Numbered from the stretch's first letter, positions 17,355 to 25,549 are shown. The stretch: 34,014 bases of DNA from an uncultured Gammaproteobacteria bacterium (GCA_913060555.1 CAJXRS010000022.1:1-34014); one strand, 5' to 3'. A program made the numbers and translations. Notes: generated by a model not told the origin, from the sequence alone.

Positions 17355-18698
17355 TCAGTGGTGGCGCATCAGCAGCGCGAATTCGGCATCGCGCTCGCCG
17401 AGCCCGGACATCGCCAGCGGGATGCGCACCCGGTGGCCGGATCCGGGCGCGGCCTCGAGGCGTTCGCCGCGCAGGTTTTCGAGCCGGTCCAGGGTAAAGC
17501 CGAGATTGCCGGCGGGAGTGATGAGTTCCAGGTGATCCCCAGCCTCGAAACGATTCTTCACTTCCACCGTGAGCCAGCCGTGTTGCGTATCCAGCCCGCT
17601 GATCTCGCCGACGAACTGCTGCTGGCCGTTCATCGAGCTGCCCTGACCATAGTTCTGATAGGCCTCGGGCACGTGGCGGCGGTAGAAGCCCTCGGTATAG
17701 CCGCGGTTGGCGAGGTGATCGAGTTCGCGCATCAATGTCATGTCGAATGGCGCGTCCGCGATCGCCTCGTCGATGGCGCGGCGGTAGGTCTGCGCGGTGC
17801 GCGCCACATAGTAGTGGGACTTGGTGCGGCCCTCGATTTTCAGGGAATGAATCCCCATGCGCACCAGTTCCGGAACATGCTGGACCGCGCGCAGATCCTT
17901 GGAGTTCATGATGTAGGTGCCGTGCTCGTCCTCGTAGGCGGGCATCAGCTCGTCCGGACGGCTGGCTTCCTGGAGCAGCATCAGGGGCTGTTCCTCGGCA
18001 GTGGTGGCATCCGGTGACCAGCTGCCCGGCCCCTTGGGCAGGGGTCCCTTGGGCAGGATATCGCCGGTGTCGCTCTGCTGCGCTTCGTGAGCCTGGTATT
18101 TCCAGCGGCAGGCGTTGGTGCAGGCGCCCTGGTTGGGGTCGCGATGGTTCATGTACCCGGACAGCAGGCAGCGTCCCGAGTAGGCGATACACAGCGCGCC
18201 GTGGACGAAGACTTCCAGCTCCATTTCCGGGCACTGATCGCGGATCTCGGCAATTTCCTCGAGCGACAGCTCGCGCGACAGAATCACCCGGGTGATGCCC
18301 TGGCGGTACCAGAAACGCACGGTCGCATAGTTGACCGCATTGGCCTGTACCGACAGATGCACGGGCAGGTCGGGCCAGCGTTCCCGCACCATCATGATGA
18401 GCCCGGGATCGGCCATGATCAGGGCGTCGGGCCCCATCTCCACCACCGGCTCCATGTCGCGGAGATAGGTGCGCACCTTGTTGTTGTGCGGCGAGACATT
18501 GCTCGCCACATAGAACTGGCGGCCGCCGCGGTGGGCCTCGGCGACGGCTTCGGCCATGACTTCCAGGCGGTTGAACTCGTTGTTGCGCACCCGCAGGCTG
18601 TAGCGCGGCTGTCCCGCATAGACGGCGTCGGCGCCATAGGCGAAGGCGTAGCGCATGCTCTTGTAGCTCCCTGCGGGGGAGAGCAGCTCGGGCTTCAT
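17355..18698 (-). CDS. trhP: U32-family tRNA 5-hydroxyuridine synthesis protein TrhP (YegQ)
   Basis: This 447-residue protein is needed for prephenate-dependent 5-hydroxylation of U34 in several tRNAs. It begins with MKPELLSPAGSYKSMRYAFA, as in E. coli YegQ (453 residues). The U32 signature region contains EVFVHGALCIAYSGRC, followed by conserved cysteines around QGACTNACRWKY. I use ATG at 18698 because it matches homologues; an upstream in-frame ATG at 18728 would add ten residues. No strong ribosome-binding site is visible. The U32 family was formerly annotated as peptidase or collagenase, which is misleading here. Confidence 0.9.
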   Translation of the reverse strand: MKPELLSPAGSYKSMRYAFAYGADAVYAGQPRYSLRVRNNEFNRLEVMAEAVAEAHRGGRQFYVASNVSPHNNKVRTYLRDMEPVVEMGPDALIMADPGLIMMVRERWPDLPVHLSVQANAVNYATVRFWYRQGITRVILSRELSLEEIAEIRDQCPEMELEVFVHGALCIAYSGRCLLSGYMNHRDPNQGACTNACRWKYQAHEAQQSDTGDILPKGPLPKGPGSWSPDATTAEEQPLMLLQEASRPDELMPAYEDEHGTYIMNSKDLRAVQHVPELVRMGIHSLKIEGRTKSHYYVARTAQTYRRAIDEAIADAPFDMTLMRELDHLANRGYTEGFYRRHVPEAYQNYGQGSSMNGQQQFVGEISGLDTQHGWLTVEVKNRFEAGDHLELITPAGNLGFTLDRLENLRGERLEAAPGSGHRVRIPLAMSGLGERDAEFALLMRHH

Positions 18699-18778
18699 AG
18701 TGATGGCCAGTGTGATACGGGCCGGCATTTTATCAGTTGGCCGCCCCTTCCCCGAAACATTTGCCGCCTGCGGTCGCG

Positions 18779-18817
18779 CGCGTGTCCCGGGCGCGTGCTC
18801 CGGGCGCGTGCCCCGGG
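18779..18817 (+). repeat. 13-bp tandem repeat, three copies, upstream of purT
   Basis: CGCGTGNNCCGGG is repeated at 18779-18791, 18792-18804 and 18805-18817, with variation only in positions 7 and 8. The third copy covers the position where a -35 element would sit relative to the TATAAT at 18832. Confidence 0.85.
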
Positions 18818-18831
18818 AAGGTCGCGGCTCC

Positions 18832-18837
18832 TATAAT
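18832..18837 (+). promoter_or_regulatory. purT: Candidate -10 element of purT
   Basis: A perfect TATAAT lies 32 bases before the purT ATG, in an otherwise GC-rich region. No good -35 is present at 16-18 bases; the space is taken by the 13-bp repeats, so an activator may be needed. Confidence 0.5.
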
Positions 18838-18869
18838 GTGCGCAACCACCGCCATTCCGGAAGCGCCCC

Positions 18870-20051
18870 ATGACCTCGCTCGGCACCCCACTCTCCGCAA
18901 CCGCCACCCGGGTGCTGCTGTGCGGCGCCGGCGAGCTCGGCAAGGAAGTCGCCATCGAACTGCAACGTCTGGGTTGCGAGGTGATCGCGGTGGACCGCTA
19001 TGCCCATGCGCCGGCCATGCAGGTGGCGCACCGCGCCCATGTGCTGTCGATGCTCGACGGCGCAGCGCTGCGGGCGGTGATCGAGCGCGAACGCCCGCAC
19101 TTCATCGTCCCCGAGATCGAGGCGATCGCCACCGCCACCCTGATGGAGCTGGAAGCCGCCGGCCATGCCGTCGTACCCACCGCGCGGGCCGCCCATCTCA
19201 CCATGAACCGCGAAGGCATCCGCCGGCTGGCCGCCGAGACCCTGGGGCTGCCCACCTCGCCGTACCGGTTCGCCGCCACTGAGGCCGAGTTTCGCGACGC
19301 AGTGGCCGCCGTGGGCCTGCCCTGCGTGGTGAAGCCCGTCATGAGTTCTTCCGGCAAGGGTCAGAGCCTGGTGCGCCGCGCCGAGGATCTGGCGCCGGCC
19401 TGGACCTACGCCCAGGCCGGCGGGCGCGCCGGGGCGGGTCGGGTGATCGTCGAGGGCTTCGTCGAATTCGACTATGAAATCACCCTGCTCACGGTGCGTC
19501 ACAGCGGCGGCACCGCCTTCTGTGCGCCCATCGGGCATCGCCAGGAGGACGGTGATTACCGGGAATCCTGGCAGCCGCAGCCGATGTCGCCGGCCGCGCT
19601 GGCGCAGGCGCAGGAGGTGGCGACGCGCATCACCGAAGCCCTGGGCGGGCGCGGGCTGTTCGGCGTCGAGTTCTTTGTGTGCGGTGACCAGGTCATCTTC
19701 AGCGAGGTATCGCCGCGGCCCCATGACACCGGCATGGTGACCCTGATCTCGCAGGATCTGTCCCAGTTCGCCCTCCATGTGCGGGCCATCCTCGGCCTGC
19801 CCATTCCCAACATCGCCCAGCACGGACCAGCGGCTTCCGCGGCCCTGCTGGTGGAGGGCGATTCCACCGCGGTGCGTTTTTCCGGCCTGGAGCAGGCGCT
19901 GGCCGAGCCGGACACCCAGCTACGTCTGTTCGGCAAGCCCGAAGTCGCCGGCCGGCGGCGAATGGGGGTATGCCTGGCGCGGGGCGAGAGCGTCGCTGGG
20001 GCCAAGGCCAAGGCAATCGCGATGCGCGAGCAGATCCGGGTGTCCCTGTGA
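18870..20051 (+). CDS. purT: Formate-dependent phosphoribosylglycinamide formyltransferase (GAR transformylase 2)
   Basis: This 393-residue ATP-grasp enzyme formylates GAR using formate and ATP in purine synthesis. The N-terminal [22 protein letters not shown], the ATP-grasp loop [14 protein letters not shown], and the metal/active-site stretch [27 protein letters not shown] are all present. Length equals E. coli PurT (392). The ATG has a GGAAG site 8 bases upstream. It is divergent from trhP and followed by a Fur-box region. Confidence 0.97.
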   Translation: MTSLGTPLSATATRVLLCGAGELGKEVAIELQRLGCEVIAVDRYAHAPAMQVAHRAHVLSMLDGAALRAVIERERPHFIVPEIEAIATATLMELEAAGHAVVPTARAAHLTMNREGIRRLAAETLGLPTSPYRFAATEAEFRDAVAAVGLPCVVKPVMSSSGKGQSLVRRAEDLAPAWTYAQAGGRAGAGRVIVEGFVEFDYEITLLTVRHSGGTAFCAPIGHRQEDGDYRESWQPQPMSPAALAQAQEVATRITEALGGRGLFGVEFFVCGDQVIFSEVSPRPHDTGMVTLISQDLSQFALHVRAILGLPIPNIAQHGPAASAALLVEGDSTAVRFSGLEQALAEPDTQLRLFGKPEVAGRRRMGVCLARGESVAGAKAKAIAMREQIRVSL

Positions 20052-20078
20052 GTTGCGCCGGCGCCGGCTTTGTCATAT

Positions 20079-20097
20079 GGTAACGATTATCATTTGT
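20079..20097 (+). promoter_or_regulatory. Candidate Fur box upstream of the iron-uptake pair
   Basis: The 19-base segment GGTAACGATTATCATTTGT matches the Fur consensus GATAATGATAATCATTATC at 13 of 19 positions, including the core GAT-ATCATT. It is 28 bases after the purT stop and 28 bases before the cupredoxin ATG. It fits iron-dependent repression of the two genes that follow. Confidence 0.7.
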
Positions 20098-20124
20098 TGC
20101 GGGGAATCCCGGGAGTCGGACAAC

Positions 20125-20451
20125 ATGCGGAATCTGGCGATGGCAATGGCGGTGTTGTTGTTGGCGGCCCAGGCCAGCGGCGCCGAGGTACCGGAGATCG
20201 AGATCCTGATCGAGGATCATCGGTTCGAGCCCGCCGAGGTGCGGGTGCCGGCGGAGACCAAGCTGATGCTGGTCATCGATAACCGCGACGCGACGGCCGA
20301 GGAGTTTGAAAGCCACGACCTGCACCGCGAAAAGGTGATTTCCGGCAACCGTACCGCGAGGATCCCCATAGGGCCTCTCCAACCCGGCAGCTACCGGTTT
20401 TTTGGCGAGTTCCACGAAGACACCGCGCAGGGCGTGTTGATCGCAGAGTGA
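20125..20451 (+). CDS. Periplasmic cupredoxin-like protein (EfeO-type cupredoxin domain)
   Basis: This 108-residue secreted protein has a signal peptide ending near ASGA (about residue 20) and a beta-rich cupredoxin_1 domain with FEPAEVRVPAETKLMLVI and PLQPGSYRFFGEFHEDTAQG. It contains no cysteine, so a type 1 copper site is not expected; acidic residues and histidines (EEFESHDLHRE, EFHED) could bind iron or copper. It resembles the N-terminal domain of EfeO and stands alone before an FTR1 permease. The start ATG has GGGAG at 20111-20115. Fur control is likely from the upstream box. A periplasmic iron donor role is inference. Confidence 0.8.
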   Translation: MRNLAMAMAVLLLAAQASGAEVPEIEILIEDHRFEPAEVRVPAETKLMLVIDNRDATAEEFESHDLHREKVISGNRTARIPIGPLQPGSYRFFGEFHEDTAQGVLIAE

Positions 20452-20464
20452 GGCGGGGGAAGTC

Positions 20465-21286
20465 GTGCTGAGTGCGCTGATCATCGTCTTTCGCGAAGTC
20501 CTGGAAGCGGCGCTGGTGATCGGCATCGTCTGTGCCGCCACCCGGGGCGTGGCGGGGCGCAGCCTCATGGTGACTCTGGGAATCCTGCTCGGTGTCGCCG
20601 GGGCCTGTCTGGTGGCACTGGGTGCCGACGCCATTGCCGGGCTTGCCTCGGGCATGGGGCAGGAGCTGTTCAACGCCCTGATACTGCTTGCGGTCGTCGC
20701 GCTCCTGGGCAGCCATATCCTGTGGATGTCCCGGCACGGCGAGCAGCTTGCCCGCAGTGCCGATAGCGCGGGCCGTTCCGTGCGCAGCGGCGAGCAGCCA
20801 CTGCGCATCCTGGCCGCGCTGGTGGGTTTCGCCGTGCTGCGCGAAGGCTCGGAGGTGGTGCTCTTCCTGCACGGCATCGCCGCCGCGGGCTCCAGCGCGG
20901 GGGTCATGCTGACCGGTGCCGGCCTGGGTGTCGCGCTCGGCGCCCTGGCCGGCGCCGCCCTTTACGGCGGCTTGCTGGGCATTCCGACCCGCCATCTGTT
21001 TGCGGTGTCCACGGCATTACTCACGCTGCTCGCCGCGGGCATGGCGGGGCAGTCGGCCAAGTACCTGATTCAGTCCGACTATCTGCCGGCGCTGGGGTAT
21101 CCCTGGGACACCGGCTGGCTACTCAGCAATGATTCCGTGCTGGGGACGCTGCTCGGGACTCTGGTGGGTTACGAGGCGGAGCCCGCCGGCATGCAGCTCC
21201 TGTTCTATGTTGCCGTGGTGGTTGCCCTGGTGGCCGGAACCCGCTACCTGCGGCGGCCGGGGCCGGTGGCCGCTTCCCCGGCCTGA
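20465..21286 (+). CDS. FTR1-family high-affinity iron permease (EfeU-like)
   Basis: This 273-residue membrane protein has about seven hydrophobic segments. The two REXXE iron-binding motifs are intact: REVLE at residues 10-14 and REGSE at 126-130. It follows the cupredoxin gene by 13 bases and so forms a short Fur-type iron operon. No DyP peroxidase (EfeB) gene is nearby. The start is GTG 20465. An 8-bp GC-rich inverted repeat (21255-21262 with 21276-21283) ends the coding region and may help stop transcription before the converging MarR gene. Confidence 0.9.
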   Translation: MLSALIIVFREVLEAALVIGIVCAATRGVAGRSLMVTLGILLGVAGACLVALGADAIAGLASGMGQELFNALILLAVVALLGSHILWMSRHGEQLARSADSAGRSVRSGEQPLRILAALVGFAVLREGSEVVLFLHGIAAAGSSAGVMLTGAGLGVALGALAGAALYGGLLGIPTRHLFAVSTALLTLLAAGMAGQSAKYLIQSDYLPALGYPWDTGWLLSNDSVLGTLLGTLVGYEAEPAGMQLLFYVAVVVALVAGTRYLRRPGPVAASPA

Positions 21287-21293
21287 ACCGGAC

Positions 21294-21767
21294 TCAGTTC
21301 GCGGCCGGGCCCGGGCGGGCGCCCCTGTGGCCTACCTGATAGTGGTCATCGAGTCTTTCCAGCATGGCGCCGACCTGTAGCTCCAGCAGCCGCCACTGGG
21401 CGCCGTCCAGGTCGCCCCGCATCTGTGTCATGACCCGGCTGACAGCCCCTTCCAGGGCGCCGCGCAGCGCCCGGGAGCGCTCGGTGAGATATACCCGGGT
21501 CACGCGTCGGTCGTCGGGGTCGTGGCGGCGCGCCACGAATCCCTGGTCTTCCATCTGTGCCAGGGTTCTGGCCACGGACGCCTTGTCGGCCTGGAGCCGG
21601 TCGGCCATCTCCTGCTGGGTGAGCCCCTCGCGGATATAGAGCATGAACAGATAGGAAAAGCGTCCAGCGCCGATGTCGAGGGCGGCCATCTCGATGTCGA
21701 TGGCCCGCATCATGTAGCGGTACAGCAGACCGATGCTGCGGACCAGGTTGTCGGATAGATCGAGCAT
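21294..21767 (-). CDS. MarR-family transcriptional regulator
   Basis: This 157-residue winged-helix protein has the recognition region GLTQQEMADRLQADKASVAR and the wing DPDDRRVTRVYLTERSRAL, flanked by the helical dimerisation parts typical of MarR. I chose ATG at 21767 because AGGGGG lies 5-6 bases before it; an in-frame ATG at 21809 adds 14 residues and has no clear ribosome-binding site. The gene converges on the FTR1 permease with a 7-base gap, so it may or may not regulate that pair. The ligand is unknown. Confidence 0.88.
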   Translation of the reverse strand: MLDLSDNLVRSIGLLYRYMMRAIDIEMAALDIGAGRFSYLFMLYIREGLTQQEMADRLQADKASVARTLAQMEDQGFVARRHDPDDRRVTRVYLTERSRALRGALEGAVSRVMTQMRGDLDGAQWRLLELQVGAMLERLDDHYQVGHRGARPGPAAN

Positions 21768-21834
21768 CTGCACCCCCCTGGGCAGTAAATCGCCGGTATC
21801 CGGCACCATTGCGCGGGGTTCCGGATCCGGGCCC

Positions 21835-21870
21835 CGTCGCTGGGCAAACCGTCGCTGGGCAAACCGTCGC
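21835..21870 (-). repeat. 15-bp tandem repeat, 2.4 copies, upstream of the MarR gene
   Basis: CGTCGCTGGGCAAAC occurs at 21835-21849 and 21850-21864, followed by the partial copy CGTCGC. It lies 67-103 bases upstream of the chosen MarR start, in the region where its promoter should be. The rest of 21871-22039 shows no gene. Confidence 0.75.
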
Positions 21871-22039
21871 CGCCTGGCAGGCTGTCGAAAAATCCTGGCG
21901 GGGCAGCGGATACAGGGCGGAAGTGGCCGAAAAGCCGGGTTTACCGGCAGTCAATGAGCACCTTCAGGCCATGCTCAACGCCGCAGCTACAACGCAGGTG
22001 GTTTTTTCGGCAACCTGTGTCGGCCGGCTAGTGGCCCAC

Positions 22040-23023
22040 TTAGCCCAGCAACCCGAAGGTGAGCCAATTCAGCCAGGAGCGCTTCTTGGCCGGCTCGGCA
22101 TCGAGGTTGGGTGCCGCTTGCTCGCCGTCTTCCTGGAATTCCGGCCGCGAGTCGAAATAGGGCGGCTTCTCCGGAGTGAAGCGCCCCAGCGTCAGTTTGT
22201 GCCACCAGGAATCCTCATCCAGCATGTCGTCCTGATAGCGGAAATTGCCTTGGCTGTCGAGGCCGGAATGGTTGGGGAAATTCAGCTTCAGGGTGTGCTC
22301 GGCATTGGCCGCCAGCTCGGGCAGACCGAGCATGTGATAGCCCTGCGCCATGACCGCCAGGGCGTCGGCCATCGCCGGGGTCTGCTGGTAGTTCTCCATC
22401 ACGTAGCGGCCGCGATTGGTCGCCGCCAGGTAGGCGCCACGCTCGAAATAATAGTTGGCCGCGTGGATTTCCTGGCGGGCCAGCAGATTGCGCAGGTGGA
22501 CCATGTGCTGGCGGGCATCCGGCGCATAGCTGCTGTCCGGGTGGCTGTTGAGCAGTTCGCTGAAGGAATTGAACGCCTGGCGCGCGGCGCCGGGGTCGCG
22601 CGTACTGTCATCCCGCGGCAGATACTGCTCGAACAGCCCGCGGCCCGAATTGAGCAGGGCCATGCCCTTGACATAGTGGGCATAGTCGACACTGGGGTGG
22701 CGCGGATGAAGGCGGATGAAGCGGTCTGCCGCCGCGATCGCGGCCTCGAAGTTCAGGCTCTCGTGGTAGGCGTAGACCAACTCCAGTTGCGCCTGCTCGG
22801 CATAGGTGCCGAACGGGAAGCGGGCCTCCAGGGCCTCCAGGTTTTCGATCGCCTTGGTCCAGTTGCGGGCGGTCAGCTCGGCCTGGATGCTGTCGTAGAA
22901 ATCCTTCTCGGTGAAGTCCCGGGTGCGGTCTTCGGCTTCCTTGCGCGCGTTGTCGTCGCCGCCACCAAACCAGGCGCAGCCGCCGAGCAGGGCCAGCATC
23001 AGGACGAAAATCAGTGGTCGCAT
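22040..23023 (-). CDS. bamD: Outer membrane assembly lipoprotein BamD
   Basis: This 327-residue lipoprotein is an essential part of the BAM complex, which inserts beta-barrel proteins in the outer membrane. The signal ends in the lipobox LGGC with Cys16. TPR-type repeats follow (YAEQAQLELVYAYHESLNFEAA, FIRLHPRHPSVDYAHYVKG and more). A C-terminal extension of about 70-80 residues goes beyond the E. coli length (245), similar to ComL of Pseudomonas. ATG 23023 is preceded by GGAGG; an in-frame ATG at 23044 would disrupt the signal peptide layout. It is divergent from rluD. Confidence 0.95.
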   Translation of the reverse strand: MRPLIFVLMLALLGGCAWFGGGDDNARKEAEDRTRDFTEKDFYDSIQAELTARNWTKAIENLEALEARFPFGTYAEQAQLELVYAYHESLNFEAAIAAADRFIRLHPRHPSVDYAHYVKGMALLNSGRGLFEQYLPRDDSTRDPGAARQAFNSFSELLNSHPDSSYAPDARQHMVHLRNLLARQEIHAANYYFERGAYLAATNRGRYVMENYQQTPAMADALAVMAQGYHMLGLPELAANAEHTLKLNFPNHSGLDSQGNFRYQDDMLDEDSWWHKLTLGRFTPEKPPYFDSRPEFQEDGEQAAPNLDAEPAKKRSWLNWLTFGLLG

Positions 23024-23043
23024 GTTCCTCCGTACCCACGGCA

Positions 23044-23071
23044 TTGAGCCTTGCCGCGAGCCCTGTTAAAA
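23044..23071 (+). promoter_or_regulatory. rluD: Possible promoter of rluD
   Basis: TTGAGC (23044-23049) and TTAAAA (23066-23071) are separated by 16 bases, 45 bases upstream of the rluD GTG. Each hexamer matches four of six consensus bases. The call is tentative. Confidence 0.3.
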
Positions 23072-23115
23072 AGGCGGTCATTTAACCACAGTCCCCCGGG
23101 CGGCAAAACAAACCA

Positions 23116-24072
23116 GTGACCGCAATCGACACCGTGCGCCGCCGCGCACGCATTCCCCAGGATCTGGGCGGCAACCGGCTCGACCGGGCGGCGGCGACAC
23201 TGTTCGGCGAATTTTCCCGTGCCCGCCTACAGGCCTGGATCGACGCCGGCCAACTGCGCGTTGACGGCGGCCGGCGGCGCAGCCGCGACCTGGTGCTGGG
23301 CGGCGAATGGCTGGAGCTCGATGCCCAAGTGGAAGCGGCTGGAGCCTGGGAGCGGCAGGCGGTCCCTTTCCGCCTGGTATACGAAGACGCCGAACTGCTG
23401 GTGGTCGACAAGCCCGCCGGGGTAGTGGTACATCCGGCCGCCGGCAATCGCGACCACACCCTGCTCAACGGCCTGCTGCTGCATCGCCCCGAGCTGCGCG
23501 CCCTGCCCCGCGCCGGCATCGTCCACCGGCTCGACAAGGACACCACCGGGCTGATGGTGGTGGCCGGAACCTTGCGCGCCCACGCCAGCCTGGTCGATCA
23601 GTTGCGCCGCCGCAGCGTGCGCCGCGAGTACGACGCCCTGGTCCGCGGCCGGGTGATCAGCGGGGGAACCCTGGACGCGCCCATCGGGCGCCACCCGGTG
23701 GCGCGCACGCGCATGGCGGTGGTGACCGGCGGTCGCCCAGCGGTGACGCACTACCGGATTCAGCGCCGGTTCCCCGCCCATACCCTGCTGCGCGTGGCCC
23801 TGGAGACCGGCCGCACCCACCAGATCCGGGTGCACATGGCGCACCTCGGACATCCGCTGGTCGGCGATCCCCTGTACGGCGGTCGCCTGCAGATCCCCGC
23901 CGGAGCCGACCCCGCGACCGAGACCGCGCTGCGCGTCTTTCGCCGCCAGGCGCTCCACGCCAGCCGTCTGGCGCTCTGTCATCCCGCCGATGGCCGGGAG
24001 CTTTCCTGGGAGGCGCCGCTGCCGGCCGATTTTGTCGCCCTGCTGGAGGCGCTGGCCGACGATGGCGGCTGA
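23116..24072 (+). CDS. rluD: 23S rRNA pseudouridine synthase RluD
   Basis: This 318-residue enzyme makes pseudouridines 1911, 1915 and 1917 in helix 69 of 23S rRNA. It has an N-terminal S4-like RNA-binding domain (about residues 20-65) and the catalytic motif GIVHRLDKDTTGL with D140. The C-terminal block GRTHQIRVHMAHLGHPLVGDPLYG is diagnostic. The start is GTG at 23116. The bamD-rluD-pgeF arrangement (divergent bamD) is conserved in Gammaproteobacteria. It overlaps pgeF by 11 bases. Confidence 0.96.
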   Translation: MTAIDTVRRRARIPQDLGGNRLDRAAATLFGEFSRARLQAWIDAGQLRVDGGRRRSRDLVLGGEWLELDAQVEAAGAWERQAVPFRLVYEDAELLVVDKPAGVVVHPAAGNRDHTLLNGLLLHRPELRALPRAGIVHRLDKDTTGLMVVAGTLRAHASLVDQLRRRSVRREYDALVRGRVISGGTLDAPIGRHPVARTRMAVVTGGRPAVTHYRIQRRFPAHTLLRVALETGRTHQIRVHMAHLGHPLVGDPLYGGRLQIPAGADPATETALRVFRRQALHASRLALCHPADGRELSWEAPLPADFVALLEALADDGG

Positions 24073-24814
24073 GCCCGAATCCATCCTCTGGCCCCGCTGG
24101 CCCGCCCCGGCCCGGGTGCGGGCTGCCTGCACCACCCGGATCGGCGGTCACAGCCAAGCCCCCTGGGCATCCTTCAACCTGAGTGAGCGGGTGGGCGATA
24201 CCCCGGCCGCCGTGGCCGCCAACCGGGCGTTGCTGGCGCGCCAACTGGCGTTGCCCGGAGCGCCCCAGTGGCTGCATCAGGTGCATGGCACCGACCTGGT
24301 CGCCGCCGCGGACGATGGTCTGGAGCGCCGCGGCGACGCCGGTTGGGCACGGCGCCCCGGCCTGGTGTGCGCAGTGCAGAGCGCGGATTGCCTGCCCGTG
24401 CTGCTGTGCGATCGCGACGGCACCTGTGTCGCGGCGCTGCACGGCGGCTGGCGCGGGCTCGCCGCTGGCATCATCCCGCGCACACTCGCCGCGCTTCCAC
24501 TGCCGCCCGAGCGCTGGCTGGCCTGGCTGGGCCCGGCCATCTGCGCAGCCTGCTACGAGGTCGGCGCGGAAGCCCGCGCCGCCTTCGCGGCCGATGCGGA
24601 TGCGACCCGCCGGGGTTTTCGTCCCGCCGCCCGCAGCGGTCACTGGCACGCGGATCTGGCAGCCATCGCCAGGGCCCAGTTGGCCGCCTGCGGTGTGCCG
24701 GAAACCGCCATCTTCGGGGGCGATCTGTGTACCCGTGAGGACCCGGGGCGGTTCTATTCCTTTCGGCGCGACGGCACTACCGGGCGCATGGCCGCGCTGA
24801 TCTGGCTGGTCTGA
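24062..24814 (+). CDS. pgeF: Peptidoglycan editing factor / purine nucleoside phosphorylase (YfiH, laccase domain)
   Basis: This 250-residue protein is of the DUF152/YfiH family, reported to act on purine nucleosides and to correct a Ser-for-Ala error in peptidoglycan precursors. Metal-binding motifs are visible: HQVHGTDLV, QSADCLPVLLCD, AALHGGWRGLAAGI and GPAICAACYEVG. The C-terminus DLCTREDPGRFYSFRRDG is typical. ATG 24062 lies within rluD, giving the usual rluD-pgeF overlap; a longer in-frame start is rejected because it would run deep into rluD. Confidence 0.93.
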   Translation: MAAEPESILWPRWPAPARVRAACTTRIGGHSQAPWASFNLSERVGDTPAAVAANRALLARQLALPGAPQWLHQVHGTDLVAAADDGLERRGDAGWARRPGLVCAVQSADCLPVLLCDRDGTCVAALHGGWRGLAAGIIPRTLAALPLPPERWLAWLGPAICAACYEVGAEARAAFAADADATRRGFRPAARSGHWHADLAAIARAQLAACGVPETAIFGGDLCTREDPGRFYSFRRDGTTGRMAALIWLV

Positions 24815-24912
24815 TCCGGCTGGCATCAAGCCCCCTGTATCCGCATCGGGGAGCAGCGCTTGCCCGGACGCGGGTTCTGGCTTCCAATAGCGTTTCTTTC
24901 CGGAGAGCGTGC

Positions 24913-25266
24913 ATGAGCCCAGAAGCCCTGATCGAGCGCCTGCGCGACGCCCCCGAGCGCCTGTCCTTTGCCGAGGTGCTGGCGGTGATCGACGCCCATT
25001 ACCAGTACACGCCGACCGCCTTCAGTATTGGCTGGGGGGAGGATCGGGTCGTCAACGCCGCAGGGGCCAACGAAGGCTCCTGCCGAGTGCTGGCCTTCGC
25101 CCGCCACCAGCACCTCGATGAAGCGGAAACCCTGGCGCTGTTCGCCGAGCACCAGCGCAAGGTGCTGGCCGATCCCGCCGGCAGTGACCATGCCAATATC
25201 CGCGCCTTCCGGCGCCATGGCTGGCGCGGGGTGCGCTTCGAAGGCGCGCCGCTCACGGTCCGCTAG
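24913..25266 (+). CDS. HopJ-family protein
   Basis: This 117-residue protein matches the HopJ type III effector family by the pattern F-x-D/E-V-L-A-V-I-D-x-H-Y-x-Y-T-P-T-x-F, then NAAGANEGSCRVLAFARHQ and the ending SDHANIRAFRRHGWRGVRFEG. Despite the name, family members are widespread in free-living bacteria without type III secretion, and no such system is seen here. Function is unknown. GGAGAG at 24902-24907 is a good ribosome-binding site. It stands alone between pgeF and the pilin operon. Confidence 0.85.
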   Translation: MSPEALIERLRDAPERLSFAEVLAVIDAHYQYTPTAFSIGWGEDRVVNAAGANEGSCRVLAFARHQHLDEAETLALFAEHQRKVLADPAGSDHANIRAFRRHGWRGVRFEGAPLTVR

Positions 25267-25365
25267 GCGGGATACCATCCGCGTCGGCTTTTCGCCCGCG
25301 CCGGTTGGCACCGTTCTCCCCGTCCGGGGCGCTTCGGTCTGCGGATTTGACCACTGGTCGGCCCG

Positions 25366-25381
25366 TGGCATCACAATTGCT
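25366..25381 (+). promoter_or_regulatory. Candidate sigma-54 (RpoN) promoter of the minor-pilin operon
   Basis: TGGCATCACAATTGCT matches the -24/-12 consensus TGGCACR-N4-TTGCW at all invariant bases. It has the exact GG-N10-GC spacing, with GG at 25367-25368 and GC at 25379-25380. Transcription would begin near 25392, giving a leader of about 215 bases before fimT. Confidence 0.65.
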
Positions 25382-25410
25382 GGCATACCGTCCTATACTG
25401 AAGGTGGAAA

Positions 25411-25437
25411 ATCAGGCTTGTGCGGCAGTTGCCTGAT
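25411..25437 (+). other. Leader hairpin of the pilin operon
   Basis: ATCAGGC (25411-25417) pairs perfectly with GCCTGAT (25431-25437) over a 13-base loop. It lies about 20 bases downstream of the predicted sigma-54 start. No T-run follows, so it is a leader structure rather than a terminator. Confidence 0.45.
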
Positions 25438-25508
25438 ATATTTGGTAGATTGGCGGCGAGCTGAGGTGCGGCAACCGCCTTGAACCAGGGCTCGCCCGGG
25501 GCGGGATT

Positions 25509-25549
25509 AGCTCCGCGGGTAGGGAACAGCTCGGTGGGTAGTAGGGAGC
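25509..25549 (+). repeat. Imperfect direct repeat in the pilin leader
   Basis: AGCTCCGCGGGTAGGGAAC (25509-25527) is followed directly by AGCTCGGTGGGTAGTAGGGAGC (25528-25549). The two share the AGCTC..GGGTAG..GGGA pattern. This may be a duplicated leader element or protein-binding site. Confidence 0.5.

Noticed and set aside
17355-18698. U32 peptidase or collagenase activity
   Set aside because: The full-length match is to YegQ/TrhP, a tRNA-modification protein; the peptidase label is a legacy annotation.
24913-25266. Evidence of a type III secretion effector
   Set aside because: The HopJ family name is historical; no secretion genes or chaperone are nearby, and the family is broad in free-living bacteria.
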